Shown here in pieces: positions 34,102 to 45,885 of a stretch of DNA of 64,000 nucleotides. The DNA comes from Hybos culiciformis (lineage: Eukaryota; Arthropoda; Insecta; Diptera; Hybotidae), in NCBI GenBank assembly GCA_964007475.1, contig CAXFZM010000117.1:1-64000 (forward strand), read 5' to 3'. Under the pieces are notes generated by a model. That model saw nothing but the letters and a program-made list of their open reading frames with translations. It was not told the origin of the DNA and made no database searches. Made by a program: the position numbers and the translations under genes. Each line of letters starts with the position of its first letter. The first letter of the stretch is position 1.

Positions 34102-35197
34102 TATTAAAAAGATATTTTAAAGATAGGTCCGCTATAACGTTAAATTGTTCAATCTTATCTGTACATGAGCTTAATCTAGTTATCATTTCCTGCATTAAAT
34201 TTTTAAGTTCATTATAATTAAATAAGTTGCCATTATAGAGGTTGTTTTTGTTAGACGTTGCGTTAGCATTAACGTTGATATTAGAACAGACTGCACTATA
34301 GCTTAAAGGATAATTGATTGGATAATTTCTTCTAGCGTTGCCTACAGGTGGAAAGTTGGCAATATCGAAGGGGGCAATTTTTGGAGTGCTAGCAGTATTT
34401 CTTGGTTTAATTCTATTATATATTTTATTTGCATATGCTTCTCTATTTAGCCAAACAGTAGAATCAGCCGTGTGGTCACCAGAACAGCCTGCACATTTCG
34501 GGTTGTTATTAATATTTTTACAATCAACTGTGCTATGATTTTCTGCACAATTAGCACAATATGGTTTTAGGTTACAGGTGCTGGAGCCATGCCCATACAT
34601 CTGACAGTTTCAACACTGAGTTAATTTTTTATTAGATCGTGTTTGGTAGTCCCATCTGACTACAACTCTGTTGATGGTTTTGTACTTATGCCTCAGTTCG
34701 TTGAGCTTAATTGTTCCTTTCTTCAAATAGACAATGAAAAAAACTATATTGAAATTACCTACGTTAGATTTACGTTTTACCAATTTAACTTCAATGCATT
34801 GGAGTCCTAATTTTATAAGGATTGCTTTCAGCTCATCAGGGTTTAGTTCTTCAAGTCCATTAAGAATTATCTTGAAAGGTAAATCAGCTTTTTTTGGATG
34901 TGAATAAAATTCAAATTCACTTGTTTTGAAACAATTACAAGCTTTATCAAATGAAACTTCGGATTCGCATAATATTTTTATGCCAACAGCTAACATTTTA
35001 ACTTTGTAGTCGTTAATTTCGTTGTCACTAAGAACTTTTTGTATTACCTGTAACATTTGTTTTACGACACAAATCGGCGGAATTTTGACCTTTGTAGGTG
35101 ACACATTATTGGCTTCTTCCGAAGTTTTATCATCCATAACTTCATCATCTGCATTGGATGCTTGAAGAATTCGGTAATAATTTTGATTTGATGTCAT
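34091..35197 (-). pseudogene. jockey-type LINE ORF1 (Gag-like nucleic-acid-binding protein)
   Basis: The N-terminal part (34,610-35,197) contains the pre-zinc-knuckle domain with LPFKIILNGLEELNPDELK and LNELRHKYKTINRVVVRW. A TGA then interrupts just before the zinc knuckles in 34,091-34,600: QMYGHGSSTC, PYCANCAENHSTVDC and PKCAGCSGDHTADS. Three CCHC-type knuckles are usual for jockey ORF1. The start at 35,197 is the first ATG of this frame. The only visible lesion is that stop. Confidence 0.87.
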
Positions 35198-36143
35198 CTT
35201 ACTATAATCATTAGGGCTGATTATGATCTTTTTGTTTTGTTGAAACTCTAACGAGTTAGCAACAGAAGATATGCCACGTTATCTCTTGTTAATAATTATT
35301 GAATATTATTATTCCTTTTTTTTTTACAACAAAGAAATTGAATTCTGTATACAATTGATGAGAGGTATAATAAATTTTTAATTAGGTACTGATCTTGACA
35401 CTACGAGAGTGGTGATAAGACTGAAAAAATAGGATGAGTTTTTTATTTGTATTTGTGATCTAATTATTCTCCACTGGGTTAACTATTGTTTAAACTATTT
35501 ACAAACTATTTTATTATTTTACTTCACTTTTTAGTTTTTATATACATTTAAAAAAAAAGTCTAAAATTGTGAATATGCCTCTTTCACATAATCTAAAAGT
35601 GTTAATAGACTTTCAAATCTATATTGATAGAAACCAAATCATACTTTTTTTATTTTTAACTATATTATACGGAGATAGTTCCGAATGGGGGCGTGAGATA
35701 TGGTGATGACTTCATCGCCTAATGGTACTTTAGGATACGTGGGCTCAGATTATATATGGCGTTATGCCCGAATCGATATTTAATTCTGCGAATTTTTTAA
35801 AAAAAAGTTTTTGGAATAACATCCTTTTGGGAAAGGACGAAAATAAACAAAAAGTGTTGACAAAAATTTTATAAAAATAAATCGATGCCAGAAAGTCACA
35901 ACGCCCATGGGTTTTCTGAATCAAGTGAAAGGGCATAACGCCCAAATATTAGCGGATGTTATGATCGGGAAAAATTATTCTGAAAATTAGCTACACGGGC
36001 AAAGATCTTTTCTCGTGTGCCTCAAAAAAGCAGTTTAAAAGTTATTAGATGATGGCAATCTTTTCACATTAGACACTGGGCCTACGAAATTAAAGGCGCC
36101 TACAAACGTTTAAATAATCAAATTTTTAATTGGGAAAAGATCT
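35198..36143. other. Probable LINE 5' UTR and unassigned sequence
   Basis: The first 100-150 bases are likely the 5' untranslated part of the jockey LINE. Further on, GGCGTTATGCCC (about 35,758) and GGGCATAACGCC (about 35,930) form a 12-bp inverted repeat around 160 bases, possibly a small MITE. No gene is seen. Confidence 0.4.
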
Positions 36144-36275
36144 TTAATGCGTAGGGGATCGTTATGTTGTATTTAGTGCTATAGAATTTAGATCACTAAA
36201 TGGAGTATTATATGCGTCAATACACATGCAATCATTTAGATGCATCTGCGTGAATAATGAAATCATTTAGATCAA

Positions 36276-36670
36276 GCGTCGGCAACATACGGCCCGCGGG
36301 CCAGATACGGCCCATTCGGTGTTCTTTTTTGGTCCTCCAAGATTTTTATTGCCGCCTTGTTATTCGGCTTGATTTATTCTTCTAGGCCTTTTTATAATTT
36401 TTTAACTTTTTTACAGAAAAAAAATCAAAACTATCAAAAATTCCATTCAGAACCTCATATTTATATAATTCAGCTTTAAAAAAATTCTATTACTACAACT
36501 TTTTGCATTATTCAATAAATGTTGCATTAAAAATATAGTTTTCTGCTAAATATTGATCGGCAAATTTTCTGAAGGGCTGCTATTGTTGTAGCATTACGAA
36601 TTGTAAATTAAGTAAATGAAAGAATTAATCCCACCAAAAAATTGAAAAATCTGCATCTGTCCCAGTTATA
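36276..36670. mobile_element. hAT-like terminus, truncated
   Basis: CGTCGGCAACATACGGCCCG followed by CGGGCC resembles the terminal sequence of hAT elements that start with a CGGCAAC / GCGGCCCGCGGGCC block. The opposite terminus was not found. The copy of this locus at 4,012 lacks it, which supports insertion. No coding region is seen. Confidence 0.4.
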
Positions 36671-36873
36671 CTATACCTAAACAAACATAATATCTCTCAC
36701 AATAAACAAACATAATATCTCTCACAATATTTCAATACAGACAAACACAAAAAAAAAAATGAGAAAAAATGAGAACTACGTAAAAATAATATCATACACA
36801 AAAATAATATCACTCACAATCACAATATTTCAAAAGAAAGAGAAATTAAAATAAAATTAACAAGTAACATTAC

Positions 36874-37458
36874 GTGCGAGAAGTAAGTAATAAATTCACT
36901 TAAATTGCCAGCAATAAATTTGCTTAAATACATCAGCGCCACCATCGCTTAAATTTAGAAATATAATAGAGGATAAAATGTTAGGAAAAAAATAGTGAAC
37001 AATTTTAACCAATAACAAAGTAATTTTAATGGGGGATGGAAATAAGGCCGCATGAAATAAGGCCGCGAGGATTTTTTGTTGCGGTCTTATTTCATTTTGA
37101 AAAATGAAATTAGACCGCAAAAAAAGGCCTCGCGGCCGCGTAATCTTGTGAGGTGAGCACACAGAGCAGGGGGCAGCAGGGCGGCGGGCGGGCGGTTGGT
37201 CAGTGGGATTTTTTTGCGGTCTAATTTCATTTTTCAAAATGAAAGAAGACCGCAACAAAAATCATCGCGGCTTATTTCACGCGGCCTTATTTCCTTCCCC
37301 CATTAAAATTTCTTTGTTAGTGGTTAAAATTTGTTACCATTTTTTTCCTAACATTTTATCCTCTATTATATTTCTAAATTTAAGCGATGATGGCGCTGAT
37401 GTATTTAAGCAAATTTATTGCTGGCAATTTAAGTGAATTTATTGCTTACTTCTCGCAC
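36874..37458. repeat. Large foldback with GC-rich loop
   Basis: The arms at about 36,874-37,137 and 37,197-37,458 are reverse complements with few mismatches. They begin GTGCGAGAAGTAAG and contain GCCAGCAATAAATTTGCTTA and GACCGCAA motifs. The roughly 60-base centre is unusually GC-rich (GGGCGGCGGGCGGGCGG type on one strand) for this AT-rich DNA. Inside each arm a shorter nested palindrome occurs around TTTCATTTTGAAAAATGAAA. No gene is present. Confidence 0.9.
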
Positions 37459-37830
37459 ATAGTAACATTTCCCTTTTTTCCTTTTATCTCTAAAAGAAAG
37501 AGAAATTAAAATAAAATTAACAAGTAATATTTCCCTTTTTTTCTTTATCTCTAAAATAAAAAGAAATTAAAAAAAATTAACAAGTAACATTTCCCTTTTT
37601 TCCTTTTATCTCTAAAAGAAAGAGAAATTAAAATAAAATTAACAAGTAATATTTCCCTTTTTTCTTTTATCTCTAAAAGAAAGAGAAATTAAAAGAAAAT
37701 TTAAATAAAGAAGAAGATAAAAGAAGAAAAATAAACAAGTAATATTTCCCTTTTTTTCTTTTGTCTCTAAAAGAAAGAGAAATTAAAATAAAATTAAAAA
37801 GTAACATTTCGCTATTTTCCTTTTTTATTA
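37459..37830. repeat. Tandem repeat of about 70-75 bp units
   Basis: TCTCTAAAAGAAAGAGAAAT, AATAAAATTAACAAGTAA and CATTTCCCTTTTTT recur four to five times. One partial unit lies on the other side of the foldback (36,833-36,870), so the foldback is inserted in this array. Confidence 0.85.
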
Positions 37831-37895
37831 TAAATTATCTCTATATTCTCTCTTTGTAACTACCTCTCCCCTACGCATTAAAGCAGTATATATAC

Positions 37896-38868
37896 GGTGA
37901 CCATTTTTTAATTATAAAAATAAGGGACAGAAATAAAACAGTTTCCAAATTTTAAACAAAAACAGTATATTAGTTCTTATTCGAACTAAAATATAATAAT
38001 ATTCAATTTAAATTCATATTCAAATATAAATAAAGAACAATATGACTTGAAAAAAAAATACATCTTCATTTTTTTATAGACAGGATCTAGGTTCTAGGAT
38101 CTATAAAAGAAATACTTTTTGATTTAGAATATACAAAAAAAAAATTTATTTAAAATATAAATAATATAATATACTTAGTTAATACCATTAATATTTTTGA
38201 ATAGAGTGAATTTTTGTGAGAATTTCTTTTTCATCTTTCAAGAAATTATAAAAGTCTAAGCACTTCATTTTAAAATTGCACTTGCACATTAATAATGATG
38301 TAATGGTATCTACTTTCATTTGAGATTTTTCAGATGTCCATAAATTGTTCATAATTGAGAACACACGCTCTGTAGGTGCATTTGAGCCTGGTAAGCAGAA
38401 ATAAAATTCCACAATTTTCAAGACATTTTGATAATTCATTTCTTTTTACCTTTTCTTCAGTTGGAAAATTTGAGATGCAAGACACTTCATCAAGTAACTC
38501 AGTATCGTCAATTTATATAAATTAAACTACTTTCACTTTTGACCAACACGGCACAGTTAGTTCCGAATAAAATCCATTCAACAAAAAGTATATTTTCGAA
38601 TTCTTTTGTCCATTTTTACACAAAGTGTCATAAAAATGAAAGAAATTGGCGTTGTTGTCCAAATGAATTATTTTCACGCTCTGCTAAAAATTTGTTATTT
38701 AAGAGCTATTAAAAATTTAAACGGGTGTGACAGAAATATGGGACTTTTAGGGAACTAATGCGAAAATAAGGGACATAACGCGTCCCTTTTAAAATATCTC
38801 AATTCAATGGATGAGACATCCAAACAAGGGACTGTCCCTTGAAAAAAGGGACGAATGGTCAGCGTAAG
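37896..38868 (-). mobile_element. hAT element remnant inserted in the TTAA/palindrome repeat
   Basis: The ends TACGGTGACCATT and AATGGTCAGCGTA are inverted. AGTATA lies on both sides. The related locus at 4,316-4,340 shows the uninterrupted sequence CAGTATATTGG, an empty site. The only coding remnant is the transposase C-terminus on the minus strand. Confidence 0.7.
38188..38439 (-). pseudogene. hAT transposase C-terminal dimerisation domain
   Basis: The open frame of 83 residues contains FYFCLPGSNAPTERVFSIMN, the conserved hAT dimerisation motif. The catalytic region upstream is missing or too decayed to read. It belongs to the surrounding deleted hAT copy. Confidence 0.8.
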
Positions 38869-38910
38869 TATATAAGATATGTTAAGAAAATTTGTTATAA
38901 CAACTCGTTG

Positions 38911-39010
38911 TCTATACACACAAACACATAGACACTTGTCAATATTATATCACTCGACCTTCGGTCTCGTGATATAATTTTGACTCGTGGCTATGTGCAT
39001 GTGTGTATAG
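38911..39010. repeat. Long palindrome, copy 2
   Basis: A 100-bp imperfect palindrome starting TCTATACACACAAACACATA, with the centre CGACCTTCGGTCTCG. The arms differ in sequence from copy 1 at 4,361-4,467 but the centre and its surroundings are shared. Paired changes in the two arms would indicate conservation of the fold. Confidence 0.8.
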
Positions 39011-39065
39011 ACACCTCGTAATTAATAACAAATTTAGTTAACATAAATCTACTATTATATTATTA

Positions 39066-39569
39066 TAATGTTTTTGTTTTCATTTATATATAATTATTAA
39101 TTTCTATAAAATATTTGTGTTATTCGGGGTTTCCAATAATTCTGTTTCTCATTTTTTCTTTTTAAGTATTTGTATAAAATTGATTTTAGTTGGTTATTGA
39201 GAGATTATTGAAAAATGTCTCATTTTGTAATAATGTTTATTTATATTTCATTCGTTATACTCTTATGATTTAAATTTAGATTCATTTCGAAAAGAAAATA
39301 TAGGATCATCAAATAAAAAAAAATTTTCCGACAAACCATAATTTTCTAAAGTACTCTGAACTGACGATCCTGGTTAAAGAGCATCACCACTAAATCTAAA
39401 AATTAAAATATTTTTAACACTAACATATTCTCGCAAAATTCCTTAAAAGTAACCGATTTTTTAAAAAGCCAATTCTATTAACATTTTTCTATGACAGTTC
39501 ATTCTGCAATACTGTTAAAATAATTTATATTTACTTTTATCTTATACATATACTTTTATCTTATACATA
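39066..39569. other. AT-rich spacer, nothing recognised
   Basis: No coding signal or element end was identified between the palindrome repeat and the LTR at 39,570. Confidence 0.5.
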
Positions 39570-40124
39570 TGTGGGAGGGTGTGGTGTTTGGTTGTTTGTT
39601 TGTATGTGTTGTACCTGTTGGTTTTTTGTTGTAGTAAAAATGAAACTCCCACAGGTTTCTTTTTACTAATTAATCACATTTATTTTTCTTTTGATTTATT
39701 CTTAAATTAAATGACATTAATTTTACTTAATTAAATTTCTTAATTTTATTATCAATTTTTATTATAAATTTTTGACGTAGAACTTTTGTAATTAATTTTT
39801 ATAAAATTAATTTTTTTTATGACAATAATTATTTTACATTAATTTTTTATGACAAAAACTTTATTACATACAATTAATTTTTTTTACCTAGAATTGTAAA
39901 AATTAAATTATTTTTTATTTTTTACTTCTGCTTTATTCGAGGTCCGGAACCAGAAAGAGGCAGTTTCTTTTATTTTTCTGACGTTCTTGATTTTTTTTGT
40001 GCGGCGTGTCAAGTGAACACTATGCCGTTCGTTAACAACTGCGCAGCTATTGACTGTGCGTTGTTAGCTTGGCTGAGGTTTACTTGACACAGCCGGAGAT
40101 AATACTTGTAGTGTTGCCACTACA
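39570..40124 (-). repeat. Gypsy LTR (3' LTR of a decayed minus-strand element)
   Basis: The right boundary TTGCCACTACA is firm: on the minus strand it starts TGTAGTGGCAA and is preceded by the purine run AAGGAAGGGTGA (40,125-40,136). The left boundary TGTGGGAGGG at 39,570 is only a guess. A second, shorter copy is at 45,886-46,321. The end sequence resembles the LTR of the Gypsy element at 47,706-55,452. Confidence 0.65.
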
Positions 40125-41060
40125 TCACCCTTCCTTGAGAAAAGGTTAAATTGAAACTTGGGTGAAATTAAAACTTAGATAATTCTAACAATACTAGAAA
40201 AAAGCCTGCACAGAAAAAATAGTGCAGGCCTAGCCTAGTAACTATGCGTTGATTTTTGTCATTTCGAAAAGAATGCTTTTATTTTTTTATTGTTAAAGTA
40301 CGCCTTGATTTTTTTTGTTTATATTTTAAAGTTTTTATCAAAGTACGCCTTGCATTCAGTGTTGCATAGTCATTCGGTTATTTTATTTATTATTTACGTT
40401 TAAAAAAATAAATTGAGGAAAGTGCCAACACTGTCAAGGTTGTTTAAGAGGTGAGTTCAACTTTTATTATATTAGATATCGCGGTTATATTGTGTGTAAT
40501 TGTAAATTGAAATTTTGCAAAAAAATGACTGAGAGTTATCTTTGTAACAATGTATCGCCGTTACATTGTACGAAGAGGTAAAAAAATTTTTAAGAATTTA
40601 ATTACTATTAAAAATGTAGCTTGTATGTTTCTTATTACCAAAGTATCGCGGTTACTTTGGATGCTTAAATTATAAAAAAATTATGATGTACGACTACTTT
40701 AAAGTATGTTTGACTGTTCGGTTTGAGGCTATGGCAACTTAGTAATTTTCTTTGAACAAAATCGTGAAGTTTCTGCCTTCGGTAGCGTGACAAACTATTT
40801 TACTGTAGCGTAACAGCTAAAAATAGTTTTTATCTGAGCTAGTAATTTTTGGAAAAAGAAAAAGAAGAGAAAAAAAAATTGCCATTGATTGTCAATCTAT
40901 GTCATTTTCGAGTGTATAAAAAATACGAGCAAAGTTGCGTTCGAATTAGGTTGACAAGGTCCAGAGATGCTAGGCGTATGAAAACTGCGTTTTTAAAGCA
41001 AAAAGAATGTCGTGTTAAGACGGGAGCGAAGTCGAACGGCATTTTTTGGAGCTCGTTGCA
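40125..41060 (-). pseudogene. Decayed Gypsy pol relic
   Basis: 40,755-40,910 aligns by eye with the RNase H region of the Gypsy element at about 51,040-51,190 (shared AAGTTTCTGCCTTCG). 40,980-41,060 aligns with its reverse transcriptase near 51,650-51,775 (shared GAATGTCGT and AACGGCATT). The order is the same with most of the sequence in between deleted. No frame survives. Confidence 0.7.
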
Positions 41061-41355
41061 GTACTGAGGGTTTTTGAAAACATCTTTAGGAGTAACCGGT
41101 TTAACGATGAAAAGTCAAATTTTGTTTTCCTTGATAAAAAAATTTTTTTAACGTTAATTCATTATGAATTGAAAAAATTTTCGAAATAACTTTATGAGTT
41201 ATTATAAGGAAAAATTGAGTCGTCTTTCTGTACTATTAAAAATTTTTTTTGAAGAAAAGCAAAAATATAATGCTAAAAAAAATTTTGTTAGCGAGTACAA
41301 GAAAAAATTATATGATGTGAAACAAAGCAATCCTTTTTTTTTGAAAAAAAAACAC
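41061..41355. other. Unassigned AT-rich sequence
   Basis: Nothing recognisable. It separates the Gypsy relic from the foldback. Confidence 0.4.
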
Positions 41356-41585
41356 CGAAGCAGTCATAGAACTGCCTACAGAAGTTTATACTTAAAATTT
41401 AAACTATGAAATAACAGTGGCTACAAATGACAGTACAAAATGTAAATTAAAATATTTTTATTTTAATTTACATTTTGTACTCAGCAGCCTATCATTTGTA
41501 GCCACTGTTATTTCATAGTTTAATTTTTTAAGTATAAACTTCTGTAGGCAGTTCTATGACTGCTTCGTGTGTTTTTTCAATAATA
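41356..41585. repeat. Foldback made from a hAT-1 fragment
   Basis: The left arm (41,356-41,455) matches hAT-1 at 10,520-10,625 (landmarks GCAGTCATAGAACTGCCTAC and AACAGTGGCTACAAATGA). The right arm (41,465-41,585) is its reverse complement. The centre is an AT-only stretch near 41,458. The right arm keeps some bases missing in the left, such as the segment near CAGCAGCC. Confidence 0.88.
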
Positions 41586-41639
41586 TTCATTCTGATTACC
41601 AATATTAAGTGTATAACGGAAAAAAATTATGTTTCCTAA

Positions 41640-42075
41640 AACAGAAGACAACCGTTCGAAATAAAAAAGGGAAAAAATTCGCCTGCACATTGCAACTTAT
41701 AATAAAATAACATAAAAAGATTTGCGAGTTTTATTCTACTTTAAAAATCTTAAAATCTAAAACAGAAGTTAACAAACATTCGATATTAGTTAATAAAAAA
41801 AAAGGAAAAAAATCGCACTGCACATTGCAACTTATAACAAAATATCATAAAAAAATGTGCGAGTTTTATTCTACTTTAAAAATCTTAAAACTAAAATAGA
41901 AGTTAGCAAACATTCGATATTAGATAATAAAAAAAAGGGAAAAAAATCGCACTATACATTGCAACTTATAACAAAATATCATAAAAAAATGTGCGAGTTT
42001 TATTCTACTTTAAAAATCTTAAAACCTAAAACAGAAGTTTACAAACATATTAGAAAATAAAAAAGAGGGAAAAAT
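41640..42075. repeat. Tandem repeat of about 120-136 bp units
   Basis: AAAACAGAAGTTAACAAACA, CACTGCACATTGCAACTTAT and GCGAGTTTTATTCTACTTTA recur in order three to four times. Unit starts are near 41,640, 41,758, 41,892 and 42,028. Confidence 0.88.
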
Positions 42076-42153
42076 TGCACTGCACATTATAACTTATAAT
42101 AAGATGTCATAAATTAGAAGTTTTTTATTATATTTTAGAAATTCAAAACCATA

Positions 42154-42222
42154 TGGACTATATGGTTTAGTGGCTAGAACATCAGACTATGAGAGTAAAG
42201 GTTCAGGTTCGATTCCCCAATG
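42154..42222 (+). other. tRNA-like sequence with A and B boxes (copy 2)
   Basis: TGGTTTAGTGG (A box, 42,163-42,173) and GGTTCGATTCC (B box, 42,206-42,216) fit Pol III promoter consensus. It is the same family as 12,553-12,619 but the anticodon arm is diverged. About 100 bases downstream follows TTTTTTGCTTGTAATATTGG and then one diverged satellite A unit (about 42,390-42,475), the same order as in the hAT-1 block. Confidence 0.65.
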
Positions 42223-42479
42223 AATACATTTTTTTTTTTTAATTTTTTTACTTTTTTTGAACATAATAATTTTTAATTTTTTTGAACATAATTTTTTTAT
42301 TGGTAGAAAATGTAATTTTTTTGCTTGTAATATTGGGCCGTATATATACATATATTTGAAATTAAAAAAGTGTACGATAATTATGAATTCCTACCCAAAA
42401 TTTTTGGTCTGGTAATCTTTATTTCACCAGAGCTACCTATTTTGAAATTTTTTTTTTTTGCATATTTTGAGCCGGGAAA

Positions 42480-44380
42480 ACCTATAATGATAAATTACTT
42501 GATCGATATCTATACTATCAATGCCAAAATATACCTATGTTGTTTCTCAAGGCTTTAATAAAATTATTTGTAACGAGTTTAGTGCGTCCAATATTATAAA
42601 TTTGTTTTATAGGATATAATGTTTATAACTTTGGTGGTTACATGATCTCTGTAAAAAAATAAAATGAAATGAAATGTGATCACTTTTCTTACTTATTTTT
42701 CTCCCGGGAAATTCGTACTTTTTTGAGCGTTTATTATCTTATTAACTACAACAGGATTAACAAATGCTTGTTTAAATACATATATACATATAACTGTCTT
42801 GTCATAGTAAGTGGTAAAACATGTTTGAAAATTAGTTGGGACTTTAGTGATATAGCTATTATCCGGTGTCTAAATTTTTTATGAATGATCACAAGATTAT
42901 GTTAATTCTACTGTGAAAATAAGATTGCACGAAAAAGCTGTGAATATTGCAGAACGCTGCCCACAATATTGAAAAATAGTTCATTGAACTCGCTATTAAA
43001 AAACTGATTTCTGAATAGGATAGTTTTTTTCACAATTAAATTTTTAAAAAGAAATAGCATCTCGATACTTAAATTTATGCATCTGTCAACGTTTCCAATA
43101 TTTTTTACATCCATTTTATAGCAATATTCAATTGCATTAATTCATATATGAAATTATACAGTTTTCAACTAAGTTCTCAAATAAGTTTTTAGCTACATTT
43201 TAATTTTATAATATGTATTATAAAATTATAAAACACTATTTATTAATTAAAAGTTTTTTCCATTTATATAAATTAAAATAAAAAATCAAAGAGCGCCTAA
43301 TTTGCAAATTTTTTTGAACCAAATTTGCTACAATTTTACTTAGCTCTGTGTTTTGCTTCATAAATAGAATATGTGAAAAAAAAATTATAAATTAGTGGCT
43401 GATAAAAACATTTTGGTTTGTTTAATATCTCAAAGAAACTAATTATTATGAAAAAAAAAAATTAAAATATTTGACAAAAATAGGGTTGATTGCACATTAA
43501 AAATAAAAAATTTGTCTGGAAAAACTTATGTCTCATTTTTTATTTTAAACTAATTTCAAAATAAAAATGAAAATAAAAATAATCTAGAGTGTGTAAAAAC
43601 ATTTCCCAGATGTTTCGAAAATTATTTTATTTGATGGAAAATCAGCTCGAATAACTAATTTAAATTAAACATTATGAATTATAAATCGAAATTTTGTTCA
43701 TATAAATCGAATTTTAAGACATTTTACTAAATTTTTGTTCATATTAATCAATTGTTAAATAATTTTATTAAATTTTGGTATTTAAATCTATTTTATTGTA
43801 TTTTGCTTATATAAGTCTTATCTGTAAAAGTTCATCATCGACTGGAAATAATATTATTTGTCTAGCTAAATCTATAATTAATTTGAAACGTTAAATAATA
43901 TGAAGTTAACAATATTTTATATTTTTATATTTAATCATTCGTAACTGCGTGAAATTCCGAAGCTTTCACAATCTGCATGTTAAAATAAAAAATAGACGAA
44001 AATATCAAATTGAAATTAGGATCGAATTTGGCAAATAATATTTAAGCTATAAATTAAAAAATATAGGATCAAAAAATAAATGTATATTTCTATTGCTAAC
44101 TATTACTTTTTAATTATTTCATAGTCCCTTATTTTATTATACATATATAAATAAATCGACAATAAATTCCGTTGTCACATGAGAATTTTTTTTTGGGGAC
44201 CCACAAAGAAAAGGATTATTTAATTTCTTTTTTTTAATGAAAAACTATAAATCATATTTTTATTTTAATTCAAGAATTGTTAAGTGGTGCAAAAATTTAA
44301 TTTTTATCATATATCCTGAATATTTAACGTTTTCCAAAAATACTAAAATGATTTGTTTCTTTATTAAAAAAAAAAAAATC
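42480..44380. other. AT-rich stretch without a gene
   Basis: No protein family, terminal repeat or tandem array was recognised in about 1.9 kb. Short open frames are AT-driven. Very old decayed elements cannot be excluded. Confidence 0.5.
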
Positions 44381-44381
44381 C

Positions 44382-44448
44382 TCATTGGGAATCGAACCAG
44401 GCACCTTCAGACTTACAGTGTGATGTTCTACTACTAAGCCATATTGTC
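44382..44448 (-). other. tRNA-like sequence (copy 3)
   Basis: The minus strand reads TGGCTTAGTAG (A box with one change) and GGTTCGATTCC (B box, 44,388-44,398). It lies in inverted orientation 180 bases from copy 4. Confidence 0.6.
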
Positions 44449-44625
44449 TATATGAGTTTATTTTTGTTTGTGTTAGTTAATTTTTCAAACTCGTTTTTTG
44501 AGTATTCTAATTCTTTTCTTATTTTTTTTTTTGAGTATTTTTTTTTATTCCCCTACAATAAAATAAAAACAAAAAAATGAATGGTTTATTAGAATTTTTT
44601 TATTATATTTTAGAAATCCAAAATC

Positions 44626-44850
44626 ATATGGGCTATATGGCTTAGTGGCTAGAACATCGGACTATAAGAGTGAAGGTGTCAGGTTCGATTCCCCAATGAA
44701 TACATTTTTTTTTAAATTTTTTTTTAAAAATGATGACGGACGATTCTCAGAAAAATGATGACGATTCTCAGAAAAATTCTATATGAAAATGGATTTTTAC
44801 CCTCTACCAAATTTCTTCCAACGCCGCTAAAGAAGTATAAACTTCAAAAA
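44626..44850 (+). repeat. tRNA-like sequence (copy 4) joined to the terminal module
   Basis: TGGCTTAGTGG (44,638-44,648) and GGTTCGATTCC (44,682-44,692) are perfect boxes. Downstream is the GACGATTCTCAGAAAAAT repeat and the module ending GAAGTATAAACTTC, practically identical to 13,810-13,950. This shows that tRNA-like unit and module travel together. Confidence 0.75.
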
Positions 44851-45885
44851 AAAATTTTTTGAGTTAGTTTGAGTAAATTATGATTATAAATTGTTTCTTT
44901 AGTGAAGAAGAAAGAAAAAAAAAATGTTGATAATAATAAAAATTTTTCAAAATAAAGTTCGATTAAAATTGTAGCCAAGCAAAATAAATTCGATAGAATT
45001 CTCGAATGGAATTATTAATTGTATTGTTTACAATTAGTCTTTTTCTTTTTACAAATATAGTACCATGTATGATATTCTGATTGCTTAGTACTTAAAACAA
45101 TTTTGTTTAAAATTTATTAAAAAAAAAATATAAATTTTTGTTGAACGTATAGATCCTGTTTTAATAACAAGTTAATACACTAATTTTGTGGTTTATATAA
45201 AAATTAAAATATTAGTAATCACAAATAATTTTTGTTAGAATTTAAAAAAATTTTCTTTAAATATCTCAATATTTACTTTATGTCGTTTGTAACCGGTTTT
45301 TATGAAAACATTTTTTTTTTTTTTTTTTTTTTAATATTTTTGGTGTTTATTATAAAAAAATATTAATTGGATTGCTCAAAATGAAAAAAAAATTTTTTGG
45401 CGTTTGTTACGTTTCGTAATACACGGTCTGTATGCTCAACATAAATTTATGTAATATATGCTTATGTAAATTAATTTAAAAAAAAAATTTTATCTTACTA
45501 TTATGTTTTATGTATTGAAAAAAAAATGTTTCTATTTACATTTGCGTATACAAAAATTCTAATGATATAAATTAATATTATTTGTAATAATTTATTTTAT
45601 TTTGAAATATATTTTTGCATTTATTTACTTACAAAAAATAATAATAATTTGATTGTGGACAAAAATAAATTTCGAATTTTTTATTCTAAAGTTAAATTTA
45701 ATTGTGCGAAGAAAAAAATTTTTGTATTTAATATTACAATATAAATTTTAAAATCTAAAAAAAATTTTTGAAATAAATTATAAAAATATTAATTTTGATA
45801 TTCTATGATAATTATAAGAATAGTAAAAAATATTTTATTTTTATGTTTATGTTTATTTTTGACAGCTAAGCAAAAAAAAAAATTT
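44851..45885. other. AT-rich stretch without a gene
   Basis: Poly-T (about 45,310-45,333) and AT-rich sequence only. No coding or repeat structure was identified. Confidence 0.5.

Larger units (their letters stand above)
36144..37881. mobile_element. TTAA-bounded repeat, copy 2, with nested insertions
   Basis: It starts TTAATGCGTAGGGGATCG (36,144) and ends CCCCTACGCATTAA (37,881), like the copy at 4,012-4,316. The first roughly 125 bases and the last roughly 30 match that copy. Between them lie a hAT-like end, a large foldback and tandem repeats. Confidence 0.65.
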
